A DNA stretch of 64,000 nucleotides from Branchiostoma lanceolatum (lineage: Eukaryota > Chordata > Leptocardii > Amphioxiformes > Branchiostomatidae), in NCBI RefSeq assembly GCF_035083965.1, contig NC_089731.1, positions 8,778,501-8,842,500 on the forward strand. Reading direction: 5' to 3'. Under the pieces are notes generated by a model. It did no database searches. It saw nothing but the letters and a program-made list of their open reading frames with translations, and was not told where the DNA came from. The position numbers and the translations under genes are program-made. The first letter of the stretch is position 1; every line of letters begins with the position of its first letter. Below are positions 1 through 12,079 of the stretch, piece after piece.

Positions 1-372
1 AGTAAGGAGAAACTTATGAATTATATCAATATCTTCGTATTCAGTACATGACATCGAACTGGTCTTCCAAGAACATCACAGTCTGTTCATAACTTGCTTT
101 TACAAACTGGATGAAGGAAAACTGTGTCAGGTTTTTGTTTCAGTCTTCATTTCTTTGCCATTTTAGACCAAGAAAGTCCATCGCAATTCATCCACAAGGC
201 ACAATGTTAGCGTTGATATGTAGAAAATGGTGGAAAAACTTCATTCGCACATACTTGTTGGTAGCCCAGGTATGCCCCCCCCCCATATGATGAGACGCGG
301 CCCCAGCATGCTGTTTGTATACATTAACACGTTTCTAAACACATGTTGAATAAGTCTTATCTTGTGTGCTAG

Positions 373-1574
373 GTGTGTAAGGTGTTAGACGACTTTATCA
401 ATGGCGATGATGGAGCCGCAAAGAAGATCGGAGCGATGCACAAGGGCCTGGGGATGTCAAACGACCAGATCAGCGTAAGTTACGACATTCGCAAGCATAC
501 ACATTGTCCAGTTTTACGTCATACGACAGTAGCACTCACCAGGCCTTTCTACGGGCGTATTGATCGTAGAATTCGGCAAAACGGCCAGTAGAGTCAGTCT
601 ACGGTGAGAGTCAATATTTCGCCCGCGCTTGCAAAAGAAACCCTCAAACTTCCCTGGCAAATATTCTCCTTATAGCTGGCGTAGTTGGTCTGGTAGAGAC
701 TAGTACGACAGGTTGATGGCAGCAAACTGAGAACCGATTCTTAAGACAGTCGTAGATTCGTCGTACAGATTTTTGCCATCGTAACCTTGATTTGTTTGTG
801 GTTACACCGCCCCAATCGGCAAACCAAAACTCCGCCATTGTATTGTGTCTGTGCTAACATGATAATTATGCAAATGCAAATGCCATGTTTAATTGTCCAA
901 TATGGTGGCTATTACGTACGTCATAGCCACATGAATGCAAGTGAGCTGAACTATCAACTGAACTGTTAAGGAGTGTGGCACGATAAAGACAGTGAACTTT
1001 TTATCGATACAACAAAAGTACAGCGACTTTCACGTGTACTGTATGTTAAGGTAGCAGAACACAGTACTTGGTCAATAGGGATTTTCATGGTTAAGGGTTA
1101 AGGACCCCAAAGTGAGAAGCTTCGACGCTTCAAACTTAAAAGTATTCGACGCTTCAAACTTAATGGTAGGGTGCACAAGTAAGGAACAAGATTTGAATAT
1201 GTTTGACTTCAGGGTACAATCTACAATATATGTGAAAAGTAGCTAAAGTCTGTTTGCTCGTTCTCTTTTTAAAGCCACTTTTATATGACGCCCTGCGGAA
1301 GGTCATCATACTGCAGCCGACGCACAGCAGTTGGTGGTAAGAATATTCAGCCGACCAAACACTGAACATCATAATCCAACTTCTACACTCTCGGTGTTAT
1401 GCTACCTTAAGGTTTGTGCGCCATGAGACTAACTACGTGTTTTTGTTCATTAAACCAGGCGATGAGGGGCGCCCTTGTTGCTGTGCTGGAGGGGGCGGGG
1501 TGCGGCGGTGCTGTGGGCGCCTGGCCGGAAAATTGTTCGACCGCTTCATGGAGGTTCACAAGTCAGCCTACTGA
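373..1574 (+). CDS. Globin, last two exons (gene enters from the left); last exon frameshifted
   Basis: Exon 373-474 (phase 0 at both ends) encodes an E-F helix segment: KVLDDFIN, then GAMHKGLGMSNDQIS. The His fits the proximal F8 haem ligand, and the exon ends 11 residues after it, exactly where the conserved globin G7.0 intron (phase 0) falls in neuroglobin. The exon from 1459 continues with a G-helix (AMRGALVAVLEG) and an H-helix (KLFDRFMEVHKSAY) followed by TGA at 1572-1574. The two helices are in different frames: one base appears missing near 1528-1535. The GH turn is also shorter than usual. The distal E7 position would be the last residue of the previous exon, outside the window. The window begins with a good donor (GTAAGG from position 2), so that exon probably ends at base 1. 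A pseudogene or an assembly error are both possible. AATAAA-type signals lie near 1734. Confidence 0.6.
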
Positions 1575-3193
1575 GCGCCCCCTTGCGTGCCCTTCAAGAA
1601 ACGCAACGGACCCACGACGTGTTTTATTCCCTTCAAAAATGAGGCCAAATTTTGGGCAGACGTTTTCCTTGATTATATGGATTTATTGGATCAGTGCAAC
1701 AGTTGAGTTGCACTGTAGAAGGCTTCTTAAAAAAATAAAATAGCAAAATACTTTGGGTCTGAGAAAGTGCTGGTTGAAACTATGTCTTCTTTGCTTGCCT
1801 ACAAACGGTGTCCTTGATTAGACCAAACAAAAACTAGACCGAAGGTTCGCTATTCTAGATACTGTAGATACGGGCATACATCGTTTGAAAAACCTCTATT
1901 CTGTGTATTTTTCTATTGACTGTCATTGTTGATATCCTACAACTGTGTAACCCTTCATACTAAACTGTCAAAAAAATAAGTGCGTTGTGTCTTTTTTGTT
2001 TCTGTGCTATCGATATAGCCATAGCTTTTGAATGTAGCGTACGAAACGTTGGTTGTTGCAGTAAAGGGCTTGTACATAAATTAAGGTGAACGGTTACAAA
2101 GACAAAGCAATGGGTATTCATACTTACGAGTTGTGTAATGAATTCAAAGCATTGCGCATTGTGTATATATAATCAAGTAAGCCGATAAGAAATAACATAA
2201 AACAAATCAGTTTTAGCTATTTAGCTCATATTTTTAGTTTAAAAGTATTTTAGTCAATGCACGTGTTGAACACATTTACCTGTGGCATAATCGCTAGTAC
2301 TAGTAGAGAACATTTCTGATAGATTTTCTTACCCGTGATTTAGAGCTAGAGCCGTAGCTCATTAATTCATCACTAAACTGCTAAATTATTGTGTTTTTTG
2401 TACGAAAAATCACTAGAAAACCTTTTTAACTTGCTTCGTCTTTTGCTGATACTAACTAGATAAATCTTCTAAATAATCAGGTCTAGCATATCGTTGTCTC
2501 CTCTTCATGTGGTTATTTTCTAATAATAAGTCCAATAGGAATCGGGTGCCATATTGAAAACCACATGGCTGTTTTCAACATTGCTGGCATCTGTCGTACG
2601 CAACGCCTACGCATATTTTTTTTCAACCTCAATCAAAACTTTATCAAACGGTTTTCAGATATGTCCTTTACAATAAACATACGACTATATGGACGATTCC
2701 AAGAAATCTAGTTTTAAAATATTCGAATGATTTTGTTGTAGTTTTATCACATCAGTGTTGCCCTTCTGTGCCAAAGTCCCATCTTATAAAAAGAATCATC
2801 GAATTTAAGTTGTTTTCTTAGAAACAACTGTCAGATTTTCCTGGTGAATATTCACACGATTACATAATCCTTGACATTAAGAGCCATATTTGGGCACGTA
2901 CATGTATGTATGTACCCGCGTGCTTTTAAATTGGTCTCGCGGTGTTTTATTGAATACGCTCTTTACATCAATATATGTAAGAGCCCTACTCCTTGATATT
3001 AGATTACTATAGCAGCAACAACGTATCTACAGGACTGGTGACAATTTCACAAACTGCTGTTGCGAGCTAGCGGGGCTGACTATATTGACTGTCGGAATGG
3101 GCGCAAACTAAGGTATTTCTTGCTCATTGTTTTCAGAGAAGTATATTTTGAAAAATAAGCTGATTTTTCAAAATGCCCTGTTGTGATTTTCAG
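1575..3193. other. Intergenic, no gene recognised
   Basis: After the globin stop the sequence is AT-rich, with no long open frame and no recognisable repeat of known class. Poly(A)-like AATAAA runs near 1734 probably belong to the globin 3' UTR. Confidence 0.5.
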
Positions 3194-3307
3194 CTAAACC
3201 AGAAAAATGTACTGTCAAGATCGACCATCATATACTCACGAAATATAGCACTGATGTTATTGTGTCGGTGAGCCAGAACCTGGGAGGTCGCTGGAAATGT
3301 GACGAAG
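3194..3307 (+). CDS. Possible orphan exon (38 codons, phase 1-1)
   Basis: A 114-nt open segment lies between a TTTTCAG acceptor and a GTATAA donor and has no ATG. Read in phase 1 it gives a Cys-containing extracellular-looking peptide including KPEKCTVKIDHH and GGRWKCDEG. The symmetric 1-1 phase is the same as that of the extracellular exons of the lectin gene just downstream. It could be an alternative or relic exon of that gene or part of an unrecognised neighbour. I cannot name the domain, and the call rests only on splice signals and frame. Confidence 0.3.
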
Positions 3308-3617
3308 GTATAAGTAACATCAAAGACGGATCCAATGTTGACAATACAGCATAATATATATATGATAGAATTTATCTTATCTGTCTTGGCAAATATTTTG
3401 ACGAACTATTAGTACGCGCTTAGTACTGCGTTCAAAAATTAATTCACATGCTGTATAAGCCATAGATCTATCGAAAAATATACATTGTGGGTCGGTCCTA
3501 AACCAGCACAAGTGACGTTAAGAATATCTAATTAGATCGTCGACTGCAATATGTCTACACTTTGTTTACTGGTGCGTAACTATTGTGTGTTTTTCAAAAT
3601 CAAGAAATAGAAAATAG

Positions 3618-6600
3618 ATGGCGGAAAACGGAACTGAAGAATCGTCGGTACATGAGTACGAAGACGTCGACAAGAAGTACGAAGACTTCGACAAAAAGTA
3701 CGAAGACGTCGACAAGAAGTACGAAGACGTGGACGGTAAAGATGGCTTTACCTTGCGCTCTGGCCTGAAACGCCAAGTTCCCGAACTGCCACCACCTCGG
3801 AATCGTACCGAACACAACTCTGATAGCAAAGATGTTTTTGCATCAAGGCCTGGACAACGCGAAGTGCCGAAAGCGTCCCCGCCTCGAGGTCGCCATCTGG
3901 ACATGGGAGACCACATGGTGGAGATTGGAGGGTACAAGGAACACACGCGCCCGGATGAGAGCTACAAGCCAGGCGATACTTCTGAGGATGAAGATCAGAA
4001 GAACTGTTGCTCTGGTTACAAAGTTAAAGGTAGGCCAAGATTTAATAACACTCGAATGTATTATCATCAGTTAAATGTAAATTCTATATGATAGCATTTG
4101 GTACTGATATACATAATCTATCCTCTATATCTGCCTGCAGAATACACACAAAATATCATAGCACTAATTCACATCAGTATGTGGTTACACTGCACCTTTG
4201 GACATTATTTGTTGGTTTGTTGAGGTTTAAATCCTTTAAGCATTCCAGAAGAATACGGCAACATCTAACGCCTATATGCATATTGCGACCACTGAAGGGA
4301 TTGTAAATATTACACTAGAATATTTGTTAACAGTCAGAGGGTTGTAAAACAAGAGTTGTCTCGGACCTGCCAAAGCGCGAGCTAATTTCATGGGTTATGA
4401 ACAGTTGTGCCATTTCTTTTAATCTTATTCATCGTCACTTGTCGTACTACAGATCCGAGTCTGAAATCGCTTTGTTGTTAGTACTTAAATGTTTAGATAC
4501 ATCTAAAGGTGATACGGAATAATTATATGGTGGGCGTTACTAGTAGTTATTGTTCTGATGTTGTTTATACGGCTCGAAAAGAGACATTTCAAGGTTACGG
4601 GACGGAATTTACATTTTTCAGCGATAGAAAGTATAACTCTCCAAGCAGAGGTTAGGCTCCAGCTGATTTTTGATGTCTTTTTAGGTGTTTTCGCCTGGTT
4701 TTCTATTTTGCCAGGTTTTCCTTTTGGTTGGCGGACAAAATTAAAGCTTCTTATTAGGCATTACTCTCAAGGTTTTGTGGTCTTTTTATGCCATTTATTA
4801 GGGCTTTTTATATTTCCAGGTTTTGGTTTTGTCCTTTTTAGCTGGCGGACAAAAAGAAAACCTGCCAAAATAGAAAGCCCGACGAAAACGCCAAAAAGGC
4901 GTCAAAATCAACCGGCCGAGTCTAACCTCTGCTTGGAGAATAAGCAGGCACTCTTTCAGTCATAGGAACGCTTTCGTCATTTAGACTTGACGTAACCTGA
5001 CATTTTTATATCTCAGAACGTGCCATGGAAATGTGGAATAAGTTCAAATCTAGAAAAGTTCATTGGCTTGCCCTTGGTTGCGGACTCGTGGTGATAGCGG
5101 CAGTTGTCAGCGCAGCAGTCCTGTCTACTTATCTCGTATCTGAGAGTAAGGTAGGCAAACAAGTCTCCATTCACTCCGGGTTCGATGGAAACATTCAAAG
5201 GGCATTAAACATCAAATATTGATAAGACATTGGTAATAACATCAACTCAAGATTATGTGAGTAGAATTAGAAAGCTGAAAATGAGTGTGAGTGTGTTTGT
5301 GTGTCAGTGTGTGCGCGCGTATGTGTCTGTGTATGTGCGCGCATGTGTTTTCGTGTGTGTGTGCGTTTGTGTGTGTGTGTGTCTGTGTGTGCGTGTGTGT
5401 CTGTGCGTTTGTTTGTGTGCGTTTGTGTATGTATGTATGTGTGTGTGTGTGTTTATCTTGTACATGCTCTTTGTCACAGGCACACGATTCCGATATTCAA
5501 GGTGACATTATGGTCGGAGAGAAGCTAAAGAAACCAACTACCCCATGGTACACGGAGTTCTACATGGAAAACATCTCGACTGTGGTGAATTCGACTTCAT
5601 TCACTTCACCATTGATGTTGGCATCAACAGAATCATTGGCAGCCACCATGACCAGTGGGAACGATGACACCTCCCCCGTTACCCTCACATCTCTACCAAC
5701 AACAGGTATGAAATTACGGACTCAGTCTAGCAAAACTATACTGGATATATCTTCATTGCCTGTTTTCTTTTTTACTTAATTCTTTGGGATTTCTATTTTT
5801 GAAGGGATTAACTTGAATTTTGATGACGTTAACGCCCATATGTTGGGTGTTACTCATAAGCGCATTTTACCGCCACCAAACAGAGAATAATGAGTGTGTG
5901 AGGAAGCCATGCCAATATGGAAGCTGTGAGAACAAAGATGGCGGATACAAATGTACCTGCTCTACCGGATGGACTGGACAGAACTGTCAGCAAGGTGAGA
6001 TTTTCTTCATTTTCATTTCGTGTTATATGGTCACTTTTCTCAACTGTGTTTCATGTTCCTCTCTGTAGAATAAGCATTCTTTTTGTTATCATTTAACTAT
6101 CAGGGCTTACTTTACAATTTTGCTTGTCTTTTATTGCACAGATATCAACGACTGTACCAGGAAAGCCTGTCAACATGGACGCTGTGTGAACAAAGATGGC
6201 GGATACAAATGTACCTGCTCGCCCGGATGGACTGGACAGAACTGTCAGCAAGGTGAAGTTTTCTTCATTTTCATTTCGTGTTATATGGACACTTTTCTGA
6301 ACAGTGTTTCATGTTCCTCTCTGTAGAGCAAGCATTCTGTTTTTGTGTCTTTACCATTTGAATATTAGAGCTTACTTTACAATTTTGTCGTCTTTTATTG
6401 CACAGATATCAACGAGTGTACCAGGAAAGCCTGTCAACATGGACGCTGTGAGAACCAAAATGGCGGATACAAATGTACCTGCTCACCTGGATGGACTGGA
6501 CAAAACTGTCAGCAAGGTAAGTATAATTTGAAGTCAGTTTCCATGGTTACCATAAAACTATACGGGAAATGGCAAGGATGACATTTGGTACAATCGGAGA

Positions 6601-9280
6601 ATGTGGTAACAGACGGTTTTTCGTTTACAATTAACGCGACAAAAATATCAAATGAGTGTTTCACAAAACGGGATTTTTTTAACCAGAGTTGGCGCATTTT
6701 GATAAAAAGTGGATATTTCACACACAGATGTCGACGAGTGCCTCAAGAAACCTTGCCTGAATGGAGCCTGTGTGAACAAAGATGGCGGATACGTCTGCCA
6801 ACCGCCGGGTAAATGCGATTTTCCTGGCATGTTTAAACTTGACAACGTCAATACAATGTCCTGGTTTTAGTAGTGGTTACATACAGGTAATATACTTAGG
6901 AATACGAGGGTATAGTCTGGTCTGGTCTAAAATACGACCCGTAGAATAAGTAGAATACCCTTGATTGTATCAACATTGTCTGGTCAGGGTCTTACTTTAC
7001 TCTACATCTAAGATAACCAAGTTGTATGTAGTTCGGACTCAGATCTTGGTAAGAACCAGTCCAGTTACAGGAGACACACATTTTACACCTCAAAGACAGT
7101 GCTTGTTTTTGGTTCATGTTAACACACCATTCTATTGTTTCTTACAGCCGGCGCATGCCAGAGTGGTTGGACCGAGTATAACAACCACTGCTACAAGTTG
7201 ATGACAGACGCAGCTGATTGGACTACGGCGAACACACTGTGTAACACAACGGGTGCAAGCCTCGCTCATATCAAAGACCAGAGAGAGAACAACTTCATAG
7301 AAAGTCTTATCCCTAATGGTGAGTGATATACAGCTTTTTGTCATCAACGGTGATTGATAACTTATCTACTAAATAAAAAAAGTCAATCACGTCATGCGAT
7401 CTGACAAATCATTACCCTGTACGCTGTAGATTCTGAACAGGACATGATAACATCATATTGAATATCTCTGTCTTGGTATGTGTTAGATATGAAAGTGAAT
7501 CAAATATCTGCCAGGGCAAATACAAGTCAAAACGGCAAAAAATTAATAAACGAAGACATTTGAAACAAGAGTTCGGAGACCTCATATTTCCATAAAATAT
7601 TCTGACTATGCAAATGACTTCCACATGTTCATAATCTATGCTTTGTTATGTCCAGCTTTAACTAATTTACATATGTCATAATGTTGACATTCCAATCATT
7701 TGCCATTTAGATGAATTATGGTACTTTTGCCAAATAGGGATTTATTTGCATAATTGGTAACTGTAAATGTGCCACCTGCCATAAACTACATATATTACAT
7801 GTATTTGAGTCCTATTGTACAGAATACTGGAATTAAAGAATTTCCTCATTTAATTATGAAAATTAAGTCCCAAATTGCATAATTTGCATTTCATTGTGTA
7901 CATCTCTGTCTAAAGCTACCTGCATATTAAAGCTCCCTGCATATGGAATATGATGGAAATCCATTTATTCAGTAATCCTGCAGCTCTAGAAGAAGCTGTT
8001 AGGAGGATAAAATCTACACCATTTCTTCCTTACATTAAAAGCTATCTGCCCCTCCCCCCAATCAAGACCATAGCATATCCAGGTCAAAAGATACAAAAAC
8101 AGAAAGTTCTGCTGCAGTGCCCCAAAATCGACATTGACCTTTGTCTTTCCAACACCTACCCACATGAATTCGGAAACACACACAGACACACGACGCACAT
8201 ACAAACACACATACATACATACATACATACAAATGTACAAACAAACAGACACACACAAAACAATATTTCCATTTTTCGTGAATATGATAAATCAACGAAG
8301 ACATTTGAAAGTTTAAAAAAGTGTCTCATTACGCTTGTGACCTGATCCTGACCTGGTCGCAAGAACAGCATGCCTGATATTCCTGTAATTGCAGGTCCTA
8401 AAAGGATAAAGAATATCTGGATCGGACTACGTGTCGATATCCAAAATCAACATCTAAAGTGGACGGATGGGTCAGAAGCAACCTATACACACTTGGCTCC
8501 AAAAGACACTATCACTGATGCTGTGAATGCTTTTGTGGGCGCAATGCGTGGTACCCTTGGACATCTGTGCATCGGTGTGTACCCCGAGGTGAGTGGACTA
8601 CATTTTGCACAGTAGAACGGACAGGGTTGTTCCACTCCCTTCTATCGACAGTCATCAACAGACTGAAGCAGGTCGAGTATTGGGGCATTACGAAGTTTCC
8701 AGAGCGGCGTTCCAAAGGAGCTGGACTTTTAGCAATTGTACCCCAGTGGTCAATATGGCACCCCTGCATGTATCGATTTATAATAGGTGTTCAGATGTAC
8801 CTACCTTAGCCCGGGACCTCAACTCCCCCATACATTGCCCCTGAAGAGGCTATTTGGGGGTACCAGCAATGTAGATGTACATGTAGATGCAGGGTTAGCA
8901 ACGTGCAAGGTGCTTTATCTGTCAGCCTCAGAGACAATTGAGCGAATTTATTTGTGTTTTTTTGGTTCATAACATTATTTCTGCCCATGGATACTATAAA
9001 AGCCAACAGAAAGATCTGTGAGTGAGAAACGTCTGACTGTTTCAAAATTTTATCCAGTTGCTTGAGTAACTATGTTTGGCGTACCTGTGAGTGCGTAACC
9101 CTTTTTGTGTTAACTTCTTTTCAACAGGCGACTACAATAATAAGCGGAGGTTGGCAGTTCAAGCGCATAAAAGTAAAAAGAGGCCAGTGGAAGAGAATTG
9201 CGTGTGAGATGAAGCTACCCTACATTTGTAAGGGTCCAAGTAACCACAAGAATGGCAGACATGGTAATGGTTATTGGTAA
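3618..9280 (+). CDS. Type II membrane protein with EGF modules and a C-type lectin domain
   Basis: Ten exons join in frame: 3618-4029, 5017-5150, 5480-5705, 5884-5994, 6142-6252, 6406-6516, 6728-6808, 7148-7318, 8395-8588, 9128-9280 (TAA). The first exon encodes an acidic cytoplasmic tail with four YED(V/F)D units near residues 14-40 and a basic, proline-containing stretch. Exon 2 holds the single membrane segment ([20 protein letters not shown]). A Ser/Thr-rich stalk follows, then three 37-residue EGF modules with D-I-N-(D/E)-C calcium-type starts and a fourth keeping only four cysteines. The last three exons form a C-type lectin fold: [20 protein letters not shown], terminal PYIC. The usual EPN/QPD and WND calcium-sugar motifs are absent (GQWKRIAC where WND is expected), so calcium-dependent sugar binding is doubtful. 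The start is the first ATG in frame and no signal peptide precedes it, giving N-inside topology. Likely a cell-surface recognition receptor; ligand unknown. Confidence 0.85.
4636..4945. mobile_element. Foldback MITE in lectin intron 1 (family shared with 33980-34190)
   Basis: The ends are inverted copies of CTCCAAGCAGAGGTTAGGCT, and the interior also folds back (GGCGGACAAAA motifs and their complements). The same termini bound a shorter copy at 33980-34190. There is no coding capacity, so it is a non-autonomous DNA element. The ORFs inside it are not genes. Confidence 0.75.
5283..5456. repeat. GT-rich microsatellite
   Basis: An imperfect (GT)n tract with GC interruptions lies in the third exon's upstream intron (5151-5479). 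All three frames stay open as Cys/Val repeats, which is a composition artefact. Confidence 0.9.
7640..8290. repeat. Dispersed repeat copy (family R) with an ACAT/CACA tail
   Basis: AT-rich sequence with ATTTGCAT and GCATAATTTGC words leads into a stretch ending in (ACAT)n and CACA runs, inside the lectin intron 7319-8394. It shares long matched segments with 40160-40800 in the same orientation (for example AGGTCAAAAGATACAAAAA) and, inverted, with 23630-24520. No coding potential. It is a non-autonomous interspersed family whose class I cannot assign. Confidence 0.65.
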
Positions 9281-9589
9281 TCTATTGGTAATGGGCGTCA
9301 CAATGTATGGTGACCAGTATGTGTTCCCGTTGCTGAGCACCGAACTTGGGTCAATACTAATATCTTCATATTGATATATCTTGGCCACAACATAAATGTT
9401 TCTTGCCAGTTAAGAAAGCTGAAGCGAAAGGAAGGAAATTGTTTATAATATTTCATAGAGAATCTAATCTGAATATGACACAGGAAGAAATGATACTGAA
9501 AATGGGAGGAGGAAATAGTAACATTTCATGCCATCTTCTTTATTTCAGACAAGAAGTAACTTTACCTGCCTATGCTAAGTTGCTAACTG

Positions 9590-10095
9590 ATTTATATTGT
9601 AGTATAAACTGACTCAAGTAGAGTCAGGTTAAGAACGTTAGTAAATAATACTTATCCCAAACCTGTCTTAGTGATCTGTCCTGTGATGGACAGACATGTA
9701 GCGTCAGGCTTAGATCTATAGAACGTTAGAAAATAATACATATTCCAAATCTGTCTTGCTGATCTATATTGTAGTAGACTGACTCTTGTAGAGTCAGTTT
9801 AGAAAGTTAGAAAGACTACATATTCTAAATCTACTAACTCTTGCCATAGTAATCTATATTGTAATGGACAGACTCAAGTAGAGACAGGTTTAGGAAGTAA
9901 AGAAATAATACATGTCTCAAACCTGTCTTACTGATATGTTGTAATGGGCAGACTCAAGTAAATTCAGGTTTAGACTGTTAGAAAATGATACATGTCTCAA
10001 ACCTGGCTTAGTGATCTACATGTATATTATAATGGACAGAATCAAGTAGAGTCAGGTTTAGAGTAAGGAAATAATAGATGTCTCAAACCTGTAGA
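9590..10095. repeat. Diverged minisatellite, about 80-bp unit, about six copies
   Basis: Units repeat the order GACTCAAGTAGAGTCAGGTT, GTTAGAAAATAATACAT, then TCTCAAACCTGTCTTA and GATCTATATTGTAATGGAC. Copies differ by substitutions and short indels. It follows the lectin 3' end and has no coding potential. Confidence 0.8.
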
Positions 10096-11329
10096 GTTAT
10101 AAGTTGTGAAGTGACAACCACCTCTTACACATGTTACCAGACAGAGCTGAAAGGTGTACAAAGGAACGGTAAAATTAGTTTTATAGTAAACACTATCACG
10201 TATAATGGTGTGTTGTGTAGAAGTGACCAGAGATTATGCGGTTAATTCCCAAAATAGAAGTACATTTGCAGACCTTAGAGACGAATGGGTACTGCAATAT
10301 TCTTAGACTGTACCAGTGGGGTAAGGGGCAAACAAGTTTTACCTCTGTTACATGTATTCAGTTTTTTTCGTGTTTCTAATGAATTATTAATCAGCTTTCA
10401 TTAATCAGTTGTTTTTTTTATCGTACATGTTGATGTTTTCGTTTGGTTTGCATTTCTAAATGTAACGAAGACCAAGGATTCTAAAATGACAAATGAATGT
10501 GAAAGATATTTTAAAAGATCATTTGTAGTGACAAATGAGCTAAAATTTCTTGGCTTCGAATCTTAAAGGGTGTACTTTGGGGTGTCTTGATTCTATTGTT
10601 TCTTTTTAATACACTTTCCCAAACATAGGAAACATTGTTATAGTCTCAAATCAGATTGAGAGAGCAAAGAAATTAGTAGTGAGTTGTAAAAGTAAACGGA
10701 ATTGTATATCTGTTTGTTTCGCATTGAATGTGGATTTGGAAATGTGGTGACCATGAAAATTTGACAATAAAGAAATAAAGACTTTGCCACTGGCATTGAA
10801 CTATATCTGTTTTCACATTGTACATTGCTGTTGGCTGTTATATTGGTCCAGCTGGAGCTCATGTATGATTAAATCATGAATGAAAATAAACAGTTACTCC
10901 ATATTGATTACTTTTACGTTTGAGCAATGATGTCACCAGTGTTCTGCGATGAAAACTGTAACTATTTAAGATTGCGACTCGTCCTAACAATTTTGGTTTT
11001 CTGTTGTTTTCGGTCGCCGTGGCGCCACGGGAGAGCCATCCACTATTCTTCTTCACTTAACCATATACTGGTTCTAAGCAATGGACTACAAATTACAACC
11101 TAATTACATTAAAATTTACAGTACTTCAATCATGCTCCACTTGCCAACTACGATTAAACATTCCTCTTCAAGATTAGTTTCCAACCAAGTAAACAAAACT
11201 GTTACCAAAGGTCAAGGACCTTTCAAGAGCTGACGATGTCTGTCCCTTTTCTTAAACAAGTTGTCCCACGCCTCAATTAGTCATGGTAATTTCATTACCT
11301 CTAGATTAAAGTCCAACAGCGCAGAATGA
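10096..11329. other. Intergenic, nothing recognised
   Basis: AT-rich sequence between the minisatellite and a LINE relic. I see no plausible exon, RNA gene or terminal repeat. Confidence 0.5.
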
Positions 11330-11566
11330 CACTGGCTGGTCACCGTATATTTTAGACACTCCGAAATCCCTGCATACCATCTTGTTATCTGGGAGCCTAC
11401 TACTGAAGGAAAAAGAGATAGGGGAAGGCACAGAGTCTCCTGCTTAGGCATCTACATAGCGATACAAACCTGCAAGATACTATAGAGCTACAAAGGGCCA
11501 TGGAGGACACAGTGCTGGGGAGTAGGCTCTCTGGATTGGTACAAGCGGGAGCTCGAACTACGTAAG
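11330..11566 (+). mobile_element. Degenerate 3' tail of a LINE ORF2
   Basis: Frames on the plus strand show the C-terminal end typical of non-LTR retrotransposon ORF2. HLVIWEPTTEGKRDRGRHR (the W-EP--GKR-RGR element) is followed in another frame by ELQRAMEDTVLG, ending AGARTT and TAA at about 11564. Internal stops and frame changes mark an old, dead fragment with no reverse transcriptase left. Confidence 0.6.
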
Positions 11567-12079
11567 TATAAATGAGTTAAATATTTCATCAAATAGTATG
11601 AATGGCGGTGAATAAAGCCCGGTATATTTGTTTCACCTGGGAGTTAATTTGTGTCGTGAACTTAAAGAAGATGGCCTCCTGCTGAACAAGTTCAATTGTT
11701 AAGGTATAGCTAAAATACGTCATCAACGTTCCGATGTTAACGTAATTTGGAAATTTCATTATGAGATCGTATAAGAGTGTATAGACCGTCACACACTGTT
11801 CATACTGTGGGGAGACTGGACGGTCAGACAGAAGCGAGCTCTCGAACATTCTGTCCGCATGGAGAGAAATTAGTCGGCAAGGGTCCTCCTGAAAACATGT
11901 AAGTCATCTTTGAATTCATATTGTGTAATGTAATGTACTGTCCAAGACACTTTTCACATTACATATATCTATTTATGTTACTCTTCAGAACATCTTTGGA
12001 TTGATCATGATTGTTAATTTGTTAGTAAACTTTACAACATGTTTTTACTGTTACGTTTCTAACTTTCTTCAGCTGAACC
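11567..12079. other. Upstream region of the tectonin gene
   Basis: No exon is recognised. A minus-strand ORF of 86 codons at 11589-11849 matches no family I know. The tectonin promoter should lie here, but I see no clear TATA box. Confidence 0.4.

Noticed and set aside
169-269. Upstream globin exon ending CCCAG|GTATGC
   Set aside because: The frame in phase with the globin exon gives no globin CD/E-helix sequence; the donor at window position 2 suggests the previous exon ends at base 1.
5230-5528. Cys/Val-rich small proteins
   Set aside because: Translation of a GT microsatellite in all frames.
8567-8844. 80-codon frames after the lectin exon ending 8588
   Set aside because: They run into the intron; the in-frame continuation of the lectin fold is in exon 9128-9280.
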